64,000 bases of DNA from Robiginitomaculum sp. (lineage in GTDB: Bacteria > Pseudomonadota > Alphaproteobacteria > Caulobacterales > Maricaulaceae): NCBI GenBank assembly GCA_021776635.1, contig JAJFFN010000024.1:36600-100599 (forward strand), read 5' to 3'. The notes beneath the pieces are model-generated. The model had not been told where the DNA came from. It ran no database searches and saw only the letters and a program-made list of their open reading frames with translations. This document shows positions 1 to 8,201 of the stretch, in pieces (the stretch's first letter is position 1; every line of letters begins with the position of its first letter). Both the position numbers and the translations under genes were made by a program.

Positions 1-70
1 GTTATTTTTTCTTTAAATTTGGTAGCTTGAACAATTGTTTGAACCGAATCCTAAAATTATCAGGTAAGAA

Positions 71-1357
71 ATGGCACATATTGAAAATACAATATCTAAA
101 CTGAAATTGAGTGAACAAGAACAGTTGGTCCTGGGAAATATAAGCAAGCTACAAAATGCTATGCAGGAAAAATTGATAGATTGGTCTGAAATAAATTCCG
201 GTTCACATAACAAAGATGGATTGAAAATTATGCGAGCGAAATTATGTGCCGCATTTTCCAAATTACCTGGTCAATTATCAGAGCCAAAATTGTCAATGGG
301 AAAAATAGTTCAGCAAGACGGAAATATTCAAGACATAGAATATGAGCCGGCCCTTCTTCTATCAGTACGTCCCGATGCGGATATTAAAATTGTTCTCACA
401 GGGCATTATGACACGGTTTTTCCGCAAAACAGCCACTTTCAAGAAACAAAACTATTGGAGGATGATATATTAGGCGGGCCTGGAACGGCAGATATGAAGG
501 GCGGCATATTGGTAATGCTAGAAGCCCTAAAAGCTTTTGAAGCTAGCGCAAACGCCCATAAAATTGGATATTCTGTTCTACTGAGCCCTGATGAGGAAAT
601 TGGTTCTCCAGGTTCTGCAGCAATATTGGCTACACTTGGTAGCAAGTCACATATTGGGCTTACTTATGAACCATCTTTGGCTGATGGGTCACTTGCTGGT
701 GCACGTAAGGGCAGCGGTAATTTTGCAATTATCATAAAAGGACTTGCTGCGCACGCTGGGCGTGAACATCACTTAGGTCGGAACGCAATCAATGCAATGG
801 CGCGTTTGACCGTGGCAATGGACGAATTAAACGAGCAACGTGAAGGCGTTACTTTTAACATGGCAAAAATTGATGGTGGGGGTGCAGTAAATATTGTTCC
901 AGAGCTTGCTATTGGTCGTTTTAACGTACGCATGCTCGACGCATCAGACCAAAAATGGATAAGTGAGAAACTCGCTGATTTGGTTGCGACTGCAAATATG
1001 GAAGAGGGTATTTCAGCTGAGCTAACGGGTGGTTTTACCAGACCACCCAAGCCCATGGCACCGGCCAATGCACTTGTTTTTGACTGGGTTAAACGCGCAG
1101 GCGATGCATTGGGCCTCACCGTTTCGTGGAAACCTAGCGGTGGTGTTTGTGAAGGTAATAATTTATGGGCAAGTGGTTGTCCAAATGTGGATACATTGGG
1201 CGTACGCGGCGGGGAGATACATTCTGATAGAGAATATATGGTACTTTCTAGTTTAACAGAGAGGGCAAGGCTTTCTGCTCTGATATTGATGAAAATAGCG
1301 TCCGGTGAATTTGATGCTAAGCAGGCTAAGAATTTAGCAATAACACACAGACCCTAA
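71..1357 (+). CDS. M20-family metallohydrolase of the arginine-succinylation cluster
   Basis: A 428-residue M20 peptidase/deacylase-fold protein, probably cytoplasmic. The metal-site signatures are visible: GHYDTVF (His112), GTADMKGG (Asp141) and SPDEEIG (Glu175/Glu176). The dimerisation domain follows at roughly residues 210-320. Eleven bases separate it from astA, so it is very likely co-transcribed with the ast genes. No astE (an M14-type desuccinylase) is seen here, so this enzyme may hydrolyse an N-acylated intermediate of the pathway; that substrate is inference. Glutamate-carboxypeptidase-like relatives are the alternative. The ATG at 71 is used. Confidence 0.85.
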   Translation: MAHIENTISKLKLSEQEQLVLGNISKLQNAMQEKLIDWSEINSGSHNKDGLKIMRAKLCAAFSKLPGQLSEPKLSMGKIVQQDGNIQDIEYEPALLLSVRPDADIKIVLTGHYDTVFPQNSHFQETKLLEDDILGGPGTADMKGGILVMLEALKAFEASANAHKIGYSVLLSPDEEIGSPGSAAILATLGSKSHIGLTYEPSLADGSLAGARKGSGNFAIIIKGLAAHAGREHHLGRNAINAMARLTVAMDELNEQREGVTFNMAKIDGGGAVNIVPELAIGRFNVRMLDASDQKWISEKLADLVATANMEEGISAELTGGFTRPPKPMAPANALVFDWVKRAGDALGLTVSWKPSGGVCEGNNLWASGCPNVDTLGVRGGEIHSDREYMVLSSLTERARLSALILMKIASGEFDAKQAKNLAITHRP

Positions 1358-1367
1358 GAGAAATAAC

Positions 1368-2396
1368 ATGTTAATAGTAAGACCCGCACGTGCTGATGAC
1401 CTTGATAGTTTTATAGAACTTGCTCGCTCTGCTGGGCCGGGCTTTACATCTCTTGCAGTCCCAGATAGCGACTTAGAAGCGCGTCTGAAAAAATCAGTAA
1501 AGAGTTTTTCAGCAGACATAGATACGCCTGGAGATCAAATTTATTTATTAATGTTAGAAGACGATGATACAGGTGAAATTGTAGGCGTGAGTGCTGTCAA
1601 GGCTAAGGTCGGTATAAGCAAGCCATTCTTTAGTTTCAAAATGCTAAAAATTGCACAAAGTTCTAGTGTTGCAAACCGTCACTTTGATATGAATGTTATG
1701 CTGCTCGTCAATGAATATTCAGGCACGAGTGAAGTTGGCACTTTGTTTGTGAAAAGTAAAATGCGGGGGACTGGCGCGGGACGTTTGATATCACAAGCGC
1801 GTTATATGTTGATTGCGACGGCACCTGAACGTATTGCAAATAAAATTATTTCAGAATTGCGAGGACAAGTTGATAAACTAGGGCATTCACCATTTTGGGA
1901 GTCGTTGGGTCGGAAGTTTTTTAAAATGGACTTTAACGAAGCTGACGAAATTACGGCACAAACTGACAATCAATTCATCACAGATTTAATGCCTAAATAT
2001 CCGATTTACTTAGATTTATTGTCCGAAGAGGCTCAAGAAGTTGTAGGCAAAACCCATCCTGATGGGGTTGGTGCACGAAGGTTACTAGAGGCTGAAGGTT
2101 TTCGGTATGATGGCTATGTTGATATTTTTGATGGCGGGCCGACAATGGCCGCACCACGAGACCAAATTAGAACGGTAAAAGATGCGCATGTATTAAGAGT
2201 TGTTGAGCAAGCGAATTTGAAGGCAACGCACAATGCACTCATTAGTAATGAACAGGTTGATAACTTTAGAGCGGTTTATGCTAAAACTAGCTTTGAAAAT
2301 GATGCCTTACATCTTCAAAGAGATGTTATTAAGGCGTTAAACTTAAAACCTGGTGATAAAGCAAGAGTTTTTGCGACACGAATAGGAACTGGATAA
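1368..2396 (+). CDS. astA: Arginine N-succinyltransferase AstA
   Basis: A 342-residue cytoplasmic enzyme that transfers succinyl from succinyl-CoA to the alpha-amino group of arginine, the first step of the AST pathway of arginine catabolism. The N-terminus (IVRPARADDLDSFIELA) and the GTLFVKSKMRGTGAGRLIS segment are typical of the GNAT-like AstA family, and the length matches known AstA proteins. Its stop codon overlaps the astD start by one base (TAATG), indicating translational coupling. Identification rests on both sequence and the astD-astB context. Confidence 0.95.
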   Translation: MLIVRPARADDLDSFIELARSAGPGFTSLAVPDSDLEARLKKSVKSFSADIDTPGDQIYLLMLEDDDTGEIVGVSAVKAKVGISKPFFSFKMLKIAQSSSVANRHFDMNVMLLVNEYSGTSEVGTLFVKSKMRGTGAGRLISQARYMLIATAPERIANKIISELRGQVDKLGHSPFWESLGRKFFKMDFNEADEITAQTDNQFITDLMPKYPIYLDLLSEEAQEVVGKTHPDGVGARRLLEAEGFRYDGYVDIFDGGPTMAAPRDQIRTVKDAHVLRVVEQANLKATHNALISNEQVDNFRAVYAKTSFENDALHLQRDVIKALNLKPGDKARVFATRIGTG

Positions 2397-3847
2397 TGGC
2401 AAAGGGTAATTTTATTAATGGTCAATGGCAACAGGCTAATGGGAGTGGGTTTGCTAGCATTAACCCTGCAGATGGTTCGCAAATTTGGCAAGGGAACGAA
2501 GCCTCAAATATTGATGTAAATGCGGCTTTTCGTTCTGCAAAAAATGCATTTGAAGATTGGTCTGAGACAAGCATACAAGACCGTAGCGGTCTGGTTTTAC
2601 GTTTCAAGGAATTGGCCCTCGCAAATAAAGATAGATTAGGTGAACTAATCGCTAAAGAGACCGGAAAAGTCTTGTGGGATGCAAATGGGGAGGCGGCTGC
2701 AGTTGCTGGGAAGGTTGATATATCACTCAATTCATATGGTGAGCGAACAGGCACATCAACCACCCAAACCGCATTTGGCAGGGCTGATTTACAACATCGA
2801 CCACATGGGGTGATGGCTGTCTTGGGGCCATATAATTTTCCGGCGCACTTACCAAATGGCCAAATCATTCCGGCCTTAATTGCTGGAAATACGATTGTAT
2901 TTAAACCGAGCGAACAGTGTCCTGCAGTTGGCGAATTCCTTATAAGCCTTTTTGAACAAGCAGGTTTTCCAGCGGGTGTTGTAAATATGGTTCAAGGTGG
3001 ACGCAATACGGGCACCGCCGTCCTAGATCATCCGCATATTGACGGTGTCTTGTTCACGGGCGCAGCGGGTACAGGCAAGTTTATTCACGAAAAATTTGGC
3101 GGTCGTCCAGAAGTAGTTTTAGCACTTGAGCTTGGCGGCAATAACCCGTTATTGCTCTGGGATGTTGCCGACGTGCAAGCGGCTGCCAGCATTATTGTAC
3201 AATCTGCGTTCATTTCGTCTGGCCAACGATGTACGTGTGCAAGACGAATACTATTACCGAAAGGCAAGGCTGGAGATGCCGTACAAGACGGCATTGTTTC
3301 AATGGTAGACAGTATGATAGTCGGGGCATGGAACGATACAGAAGAAGCATTCATCGGCCCTGTAATTAGTTCTAATATTGCTTCTCATGTCGTTGAACGC
3401 GCGAACAAGCTTGGCGGTAATGTCATTAGACAAACAAAAATTATGACACGCGGCCCCGCTTTTATCAGGCCTGGTATTGTTGATATTACAGACGAACAAG
3501 TTCCTGATGAAGAAATTTTTGGGCCAGTGATGCAGATTATTCGTGTACCATCTTTAGAAGCCGGGATAAATGAAGCAAATAACACCAAATTTGGCCTTTC
3601 AGCAGGCTTGATTAGCGATAATCCTAAAAACTGGGAAATGTTTCGCCGTAAAATACGTGCTGGTGTGGTTAATTTCAATCGCCCGACAACAGGTGCGGCA
3701 GGGTTTTTGCCGTTTGGTGGACCCGGAGCATCGGGTAACCATAACCCTGGGGCGTATTATGCTGCAGATTTTTGTGCATGGCCTATGGCGAGCCAAATAT
3801 CTGATACAGTAGAAGTTCACCCTGCTAAAGGCCTATCAACGTGTTAA
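2396..3847 (+). CDS. astD: Succinylglutamate-semialdehyde dehydrogenase AstD
   Basis: A 483-residue aldehyde dehydrogenase that oxidises N-succinylglutamate 5-semialdehyde with NAD+ to N-succinylglutamate, the fourth AST step. Visible ALDH signatures are the Rossmann-fold GPYNFPAHLPNGQIIPAL segment, the active-site glutamate in LALELGGNNPL and the catalytic cysteine in SSGQRCTCARR. The length is normal for AstD. It starts on the last base of the astA stop and ends 10 bases before astB. The succinylornithine transaminase astC that should act before it is not in the window; a general ArgD may serve instead. Confidence 0.95.
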   Translation: MAKGNFINGQWQQANGSGFASINPADGSQIWQGNEASNIDVNAAFRSAKNAFEDWSETSIQDRSGLVLRFKELALANKDRLGELIAKETGKVLWDANGEAAAVAGKVDISLNSYGERTGTSTTQTAFGRADLQHRPHGVMAVLGPYNFPAHLPNGQIIPALIAGNTIVFKPSEQCPAVGEFLISLFEQAGFPAGVVNMVQGGRNTGTAVLDHPHIDGVLFTGAAGTGKFIHEKFGGRPEVVLALELGGNNPLLLWDVADVQAAASIIVQSAFISSGQRCTCARRILLPKGKAGDAVQDGIVSMVDSMIVGAWNDTEEAFIGPVISSNIASHVVERANKLGGNVIRQTKIMTRGPAFIRPGIVDITDEQVPDEEIFGPVMQIIRVPSLEAGINEANNTKFGLSAGLISDNPKNWEMFRRKIRAGVVNFNRPTTGAAGFLPFGGPGASGNHNPGAYYAADFCAWPMASQISDTVEVHPAKGLSTC

Positions 3848-3857
3848 GGAGAGCCTT

Positions 3858-5192
3858 ATGTTAGCGCACGAAGCAAATTATGACGGCCTCATTGGGCCAA
3901 CTCATAATTACGGCGGATTATCAACTGGAAACCTTGCAAGTGCTAAGAATAAAGGATTAATTGCAAAGCCGCGCGCGGCTGCTTTGCAGGGCTTGCAAAA
4001 GATGAAACTTATGGCTGACGCTGGCTTGGTTCAAGGTGTATTGCCGCCGCACGCTCGCCCGAATATATTAGAATTACGTTTTATGGGTTTTTCGGGAAGT
4101 GATGAAAACGTTCTACAATCTGCATGGCGTGCCAACCCAATTTTAGTTCGTAATATGTATTCAGCTTCGAGTATGTGGTCTGCCAATGCGGCTACGGTCA
4201 GCCCATCGGCAGATTGCGCAGATGGTAATTTGCATTTTACGCCAGCTAATCTTTCGACTATGTTGCACCGTTCAATAGAGCATGAGCAAACGGGCAGGGC
4301 ACTTCGTGCGGCATTCCCAAATGCTGTTGTACATGACGCTTTACCCATGCAATCATCATATAGCGACGAAGGCGCTGCCAATCATGTAAGACTTTGTGCT
4401 GAGCAAGGCCAAAAAGGGGTTGAATTATTCGTCTATGGCCGTGATGCACTGGCAGGCTTAGCGGAAACAAAATTCCCCTCGCGGCAAACTTTACAAGCAA
4501 GCCATATTATTGCCTCACGGCACCAATTGTCCGGTGCACATACTGTATTTGCGAAGCAATCTCCTCAAGTCATTGATGCAGGAGCTTTTCATAATGATGT
4601 TGTTTGCGTAGGTGCTAAGCAATGTTTATTTTATCATGAGCTTGCTTTCGAAGACACTGCGGGTATTTTAGCGGCACTTACCAAAGCCGCCGCAGGTTTG
4701 TTTGAACCCCAATTCGTAGAGGTTTCCAACGAGGATGTACCATTAAATGATGCAATAACTGCGTATTTATTTAACTCAATGTTGGTACAATTTCCTGGTG
4801 AAGAAAGGCTGACATTGGTCGCGCCAACTGAAACTGAAAACAATAAATTTACAAAACTATATTGTGATAAATTAATAGCGGGTAATGGCCCTATTGGTGC
4901 CGTGAAATATGTGGATGTTCGTCAATCTATGCGTAATGGCGGAGGTCCAGCCTGTTTGCGGTTAAGAGTGGTTTTAACAGATGTGGAGCTAGCAGATACA
5001 AACTCCAAAATGCTACTTGATGATAAGCTATTTGCTCAACTATCAAAATGGGTCAACAAGCATTATCGAGAAAATTTGGAACCAAATGATTTGCAAGATA
5101 CGGAATTAATGCATGAGAGTTTCACCGCTCTTGACGCTTTGACAGGCATCATGGGACTTGGCGGTGATTTTTATCCGTTTCAACGTAATTGA
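3858..5192 (+). CDS. astB: N-succinylarginine dihydrolase AstB
   Basis: A 444-residue pentein-fold enzyme that hydrolyses N-succinylarginine to N-succinylornithine, CO2 and ammonia. The N-terminal EANYDGLIGPTHNYGG and the C-terminal catalytic cysteine in GGGPACLRLRV (Cys366) are diagnostic. A strong ribosome binding site (AAGGAGAG) precedes the ATG by six bases. It is the last gene of the M20-astA-astD-astB run; the next gene lies 158 bases downstream in a different functional context. No obvious hairpin terminator is seen after it. Confidence 0.96.
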   Translation: MLAHEANYDGLIGPTHNYGGLSTGNLASAKNKGLIAKPRAAALQGLQKMKLMADAGLVQGVLPPHARPNILELRFMGFSGSDENVLQSAWRANPILVRNMYSASSMWSANAATVSPSADCADGNLHFTPANLSTMLHRSIEHEQTGRALRAAFPNAVVHDALPMQSSYSDEGAANHVRLCAEQGQKGVELFVYGRDALAGLAETKFPSRQTLQASHIIASRHQLSGAHTVFAKQSPQVIDAGAFHNDVVCVGAKQCLFYHELAFEDTAGILAALTKAAAGLFEPQFVEVSNEDVPLNDAITAYLFNSMLVQFPGEERLTLVAPTETENNKFTKLYCDKLIAGNGPIGAVKYVDVRQSMRNGGGPACLRLRVVLTDVELADTNSKMLLDDKLFAQLSKWVNKHYRENLEPNDLQDTELMHESFTALDALTGIMGLGGDFYPFQRN

Positions 5193-5350
5193 GGTATATT
5201 ATTGCGTGCATTTCAGGCAGTGTATTAAAATGGTTCTGGGACTAAATCTTACGGTATCTCTTTTAATGTAAACTATTTGTTCACCATATTTACAAACATT
5301 TCATTCACCATAATATTCTACTGATTGCTTTTCACCTAGGCACTTAAATT

Positions 5351-6460
5351 ATGGCAACACAATTAAAAATTAGCTCGGAAGATGTGAAGAAGCTCGTTTC
5401 TCACCCAGATAGAGATGTAAGAGCGGTGTTTGCACAAAAAGTCTGCCGAAGTATTAAATCATTAGAGCTGACGTCGCGTGAGAAAAAAATTGTTGATGAA
5501 ATTCTTTGGTTTATAGCACGCGATACGGCGGTAATGGTACGGCGTGCTCTTGCCGTAACGTTAAAAAACTCAAAAAATTTGCCTTACGAAATAGCTCAAA
5601 AATTGATCAAGGATGTTGACACTGTGGCTGTACCCGTATTGACATTTTCACCCGTACTTGGTGAGGGTGACTTACTCGAAATATTGAGATCAAAAGCTGC
5701 TTCAAAAATGATGGCCATTTCTAAGCGTTCACACATTGGCGGGGATTTGGTTAAAGCGATTGTACGGTTTGGTGATAGTCGCGTTATTGCTTCGGTCGCA
5801 GCAAATGATGGTGCAGAAATTGGTGCCGAGCTCGGTAGTCAGATGTTGGATGTTTATCATGATAATGACCTGATTAAAGAAAACTTTATTTCTAGAAGAG
5901 AGCTTCCTGTTTTAGTTGTTGAAAAACTGTTAACAATGGTTAGTTCGGAAGCGGCAAAACGGCTTTACCAAAACCATGAAGTGCCATTAGAAATAGCTGT
6001 TGAAATAGCCACACAATCACGAGAGCGAGCAAGTGTAGATTTCATTTCACAAAGCTGGATAAGTCATGATCTTAGGTCTTTGATTAAGAGACTAGATTCT
6101 GAAGACCGTCTAACAAATACACTTATAATCCGCGCGGCCTGTTGTGGGCAGATGCAATTTTGTGAACAAGCATTGGCACAAAAATCTGGAATTAGTATCT
6201 ATAAATCGGCACTCATGATGCACGACAGTGGGCCTTTTGGTTTAAAGGCACTGAGTACGCAAGCGGGACTGAATGGACGTGATTTTGCTATTTTAAAGGC
6301 AAGTTTGGATATTTTTAGAGATTTAGAAAGTACAGGGGGAAAATTAAGCCGACAAAAATATCAATCAAAAATGTTAGAGCGTGCGCTTAGTTTACCCATA
6401 ACGTTTTCCGATGAAGACACAAATTACTTGTTTGATAAATTGGACGCAGTAGGGGTTTAA
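5351..6460 (+). CDS. DUF2336 domain protein (HEAT-like)
   Basis: A 369-residue, probably cytoplasmic protein made mainly of short helical repeats, for example the segments beginning VKKLVSHPDRDVRAVFAQ and VMVRRALAVTLKNSKNLP. This is the pattern of the DUF2336 family, which is widespread in Alphaproteobacteria and has no settled biochemical role. It stands alone between astB and the convergent LOG gene, whose stop codon lies only eight bases away. No catalytic motif is visible, and a scaffold role is only a guess. Confidence 0.8.
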   Translation: MATQLKISSEDVKKLVSHPDRDVRAVFAQKVCRSIKSLELTSREKKIVDEILWFIARDTAVMVRRALAVTLKNSKNLPYEIAQKLIKDVDTVAVPVLTFSPVLGEGDLLEILRSKAASKMMAISKRSHIGGDLVKAIVRFGDSRVIASVAANDGAEIGAELGSQMLDVYHDNDLIKENFISRRELPVLVVEKLLTMVSSEAAKRLYQNHEVPLEIAVEIATQSRERASVDFISQSWISHDLRSLIKRLDSEDRLTNTLIIRAACCGQMQFCEQALAQKSGISIYKSALMMHDSGPFGLKALSTQAGLNGRDFAILKASLDIFRDLESTGGKLSRQKYQSKMLERALSLPITFSDEDTNYLFDKLDAVGV

Positions 6461-6468
6461 TTTTCCCG

Positions 6469-7098
6469 TTAAATTTTAACAATTTTGTCACTGATTTGTA
6501 TTTCGCCTTTATTTGGTGGATTGTCCCAATGAGATTGTATCCGCTTAAGGGCTGCAGCGGGTGTGGTCTCATGTAACAGATGTCCTTTTACCCAAGTGGG
6601 ACTAAAATTTGATGCGATGGTGTGGTGCAGTAAGTCCATTAAAGGCTTCCAATAACCATCCGTATCCACGAATATAATTGGTTTGGCATGCAGATGCAAA
6701 CGCATCCAGGACATGATCTCAACTGCTTCCTCAAGCGTGCCTATTCCACCAGGTAAAACTATAAATGCATCGGATTTTTCATACATAAGACGTTTTCTTT
6801 CATGCATATCATCAACGACTATATGCTCAATTGTTTCTAGCAGAACTTCTATTTCAGTTAAAAACTTTGGGATTATGCCAAGAACTTTTCCGCCCGCATG
6901 ATGTGCGGCAAGGGCCGCCGTACCCATTAACCCGGTGCTACCACCTCCATAAACCATATTGTATCCATTCTCGGCAATTGTCTTTCCACATTCATTTGCC
7001 AATTCGAAGAAATGAAGAGCAACATGTTGTGATGCCCCACAAAACACACAAATGCTTTTGCCGCGTAGTTTAGTTTTATCTTTTTTTTGCTTTGTCAT
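6469..7098 (-). CDS. LOG-family (TIGR00730) nucleoside 5'-monophosphate phosphoribohydrolase
   Basis: A 209-residue Rossmann-fold protein carrying the two family signatures: YGGGSTGLMG near the N-terminus and PGGIGTLEE in the middle. Relatives cleave the N-glycosidic bond of cytokinin ribotides or AMP, releasing ribose 5-phosphate. The start is set at the ATG whose complement is at 7096-7098 (MTKQKKDK); a longer in-frame start at 7200 would overlap the divergent gene and adds a tail not typical of the family. Substrate cannot be told from sequence. Confidence 0.85.
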   Translation of the reverse strand: MTKQKKDKTKLRGKSICVFCGASQHVALHFFELANECGKTIAENGYNMVYGGGSTGLMGTAALAAHHAGGKVLGIIPKFLTEIEVLLETIEHIVVDDMHERKRLMYEKSDAFIVLPGGIGTLEEAVEIMSWMRLHLHAKPIIFVDTDGYWKPLMDLLHHTIASNFSPTWVKGHLLHETTPAAALKRIQSHWDNPPNKGEIQISDKIVKI

Positions 7099-7186
7099 AG
7101 TAACCCTGTATATTTGAGTGTTGTCAGGCCGAGCAAATAGACGTAGATATTTTGCAACCGTTATGTTTAAGGTGTAAAGCCAAGTT

Positions 7187-8140
7187 ATGTTCAAAAGCAA
7201 ACCATTATTGATAATGATTTCAGGTTTGGTATGCGCAGTGCTATTATGGACATTTTTTCTAATGTCGGAAAAACAACGCGTGAATATTGACGAGGTTCAA
7301 AACGATTCCGAACAAATATTAACAATAAACACCTTAAGTCCTACAACGCCTACAACGCCTACATTTGGGCAAAATATTTATACGCCTGCTAATGTTTTAT
7401 CGGCGCAACAGATTGGCAATACTATAAAATCTAATGGGACAGGTGTACCAAATTCAACAGTTATTTTGTACAATAATAGTGAGGAGATTGGCCGTTCAAT
7501 TGTTAATGCAAACGGAGATTGGGCAATGTCGCTATTGAATAATATTGATGATGAATATTCTGTCTTCGACATATTAACGGTTACTTCTGATGGACAGCAA
7601 ATTTATTCTGATCAGTCTTTGTTTGTTGCAAATATAAGAGAAAAACCCGATATGCAAACAACAAATAATAATAGTGCCTTACTGTTATTGATGGCTCCTG
7701 GCGCAAATTCTCGGGTTTTGCAAAGCCCTTTCACGAAGGTAACCGTAAAAAATGGGTTTGCACTTGAGGCAATTGATTATGACAACTCTGGGGGTGTGAT
7801 TTTTTCAGGAACTTCAGAACACGCAGGCAGAGTGCTTATCTATGCAGGGCAGAATTTGGTAGGAGAAAGTCGGGTTGATAATAAGGGTCGCTGGAGTCTG
7901 ATATTTGGTAATATTATGCCACTTGGTGAATATACGATCAGTGCTAAACTGGTATTAGCCGATGAAAATGCCGTGAGCATCACTCTGCCATTTAAGCGTA
8001 TGCAACCATTATTCGAGGCTGAAGGTAGTCCAAAGATCGTCATAGAGCATCTTGACGACCGCATCCAAATTGGCAGAGCATTGTTTGGCGGTGGATATCA
8101 GTATTCAGTTGTTTATAATTCAACAGCTTTGGTTGATTAA
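7187..8140 (+). CDS. Membrane-anchored Ig-like protein with a broken LysM tail
   Basis: A 317-residue protein with a single N-terminal membrane anchor (about residues 7-26), a low-complexity TPTTPTTP linker, two bacterial-Ig-like modules (about 65-150 and 165-265), and a C-terminus ending in GGGYQYSVVYNSTALVD. Similar alphaproteobacterial envelope proteins carry a C-terminal LysM peptidoglycan-binding domain at this point. Here the frame stops in mid-domain, while another forward frame immediately downstream (8140-8187) reads SLGVLPGQVIY, the expected end of a LysM. A single indel near 8135-8140 therefore probably truncates the protein. It is convergent with the RND pump gene. Confidence 0.7.
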   Translation: MFKSKPLLIMISGLVCAVLLWTFFLMSEKQRVNIDEVQNDSEQILTINTLSPTTPTTPTFGQNIYTPANVLSAQQIGNTIKSNGTGVPNSTVILYNNSEEIGRSIVNANGDWAMSLLNNIDDEYSVFDILTVTSDGQQIYSDQSLFVANIREKPDMQTTNNNSALLLLMAPGANSRVLQSPFTKVTVKNGFALEAIDYDNSGGVIFSGTSEHAGRVLIYAGQNLVGESRVDNKGRWSLIFGNIMPLGEYTISAKLVLADENAVSITLPFKRMQPLFEAEGSPKIVIEHLDDRIQIGRALFGGGYQYSVVYNSTALVD

Positions 8141-8201
8141 AGTCACATTTTAGTCTGGGGGTATTACCTGGGCAAGTGATTTATTAGGTCCGGACTTAAA
8201 G

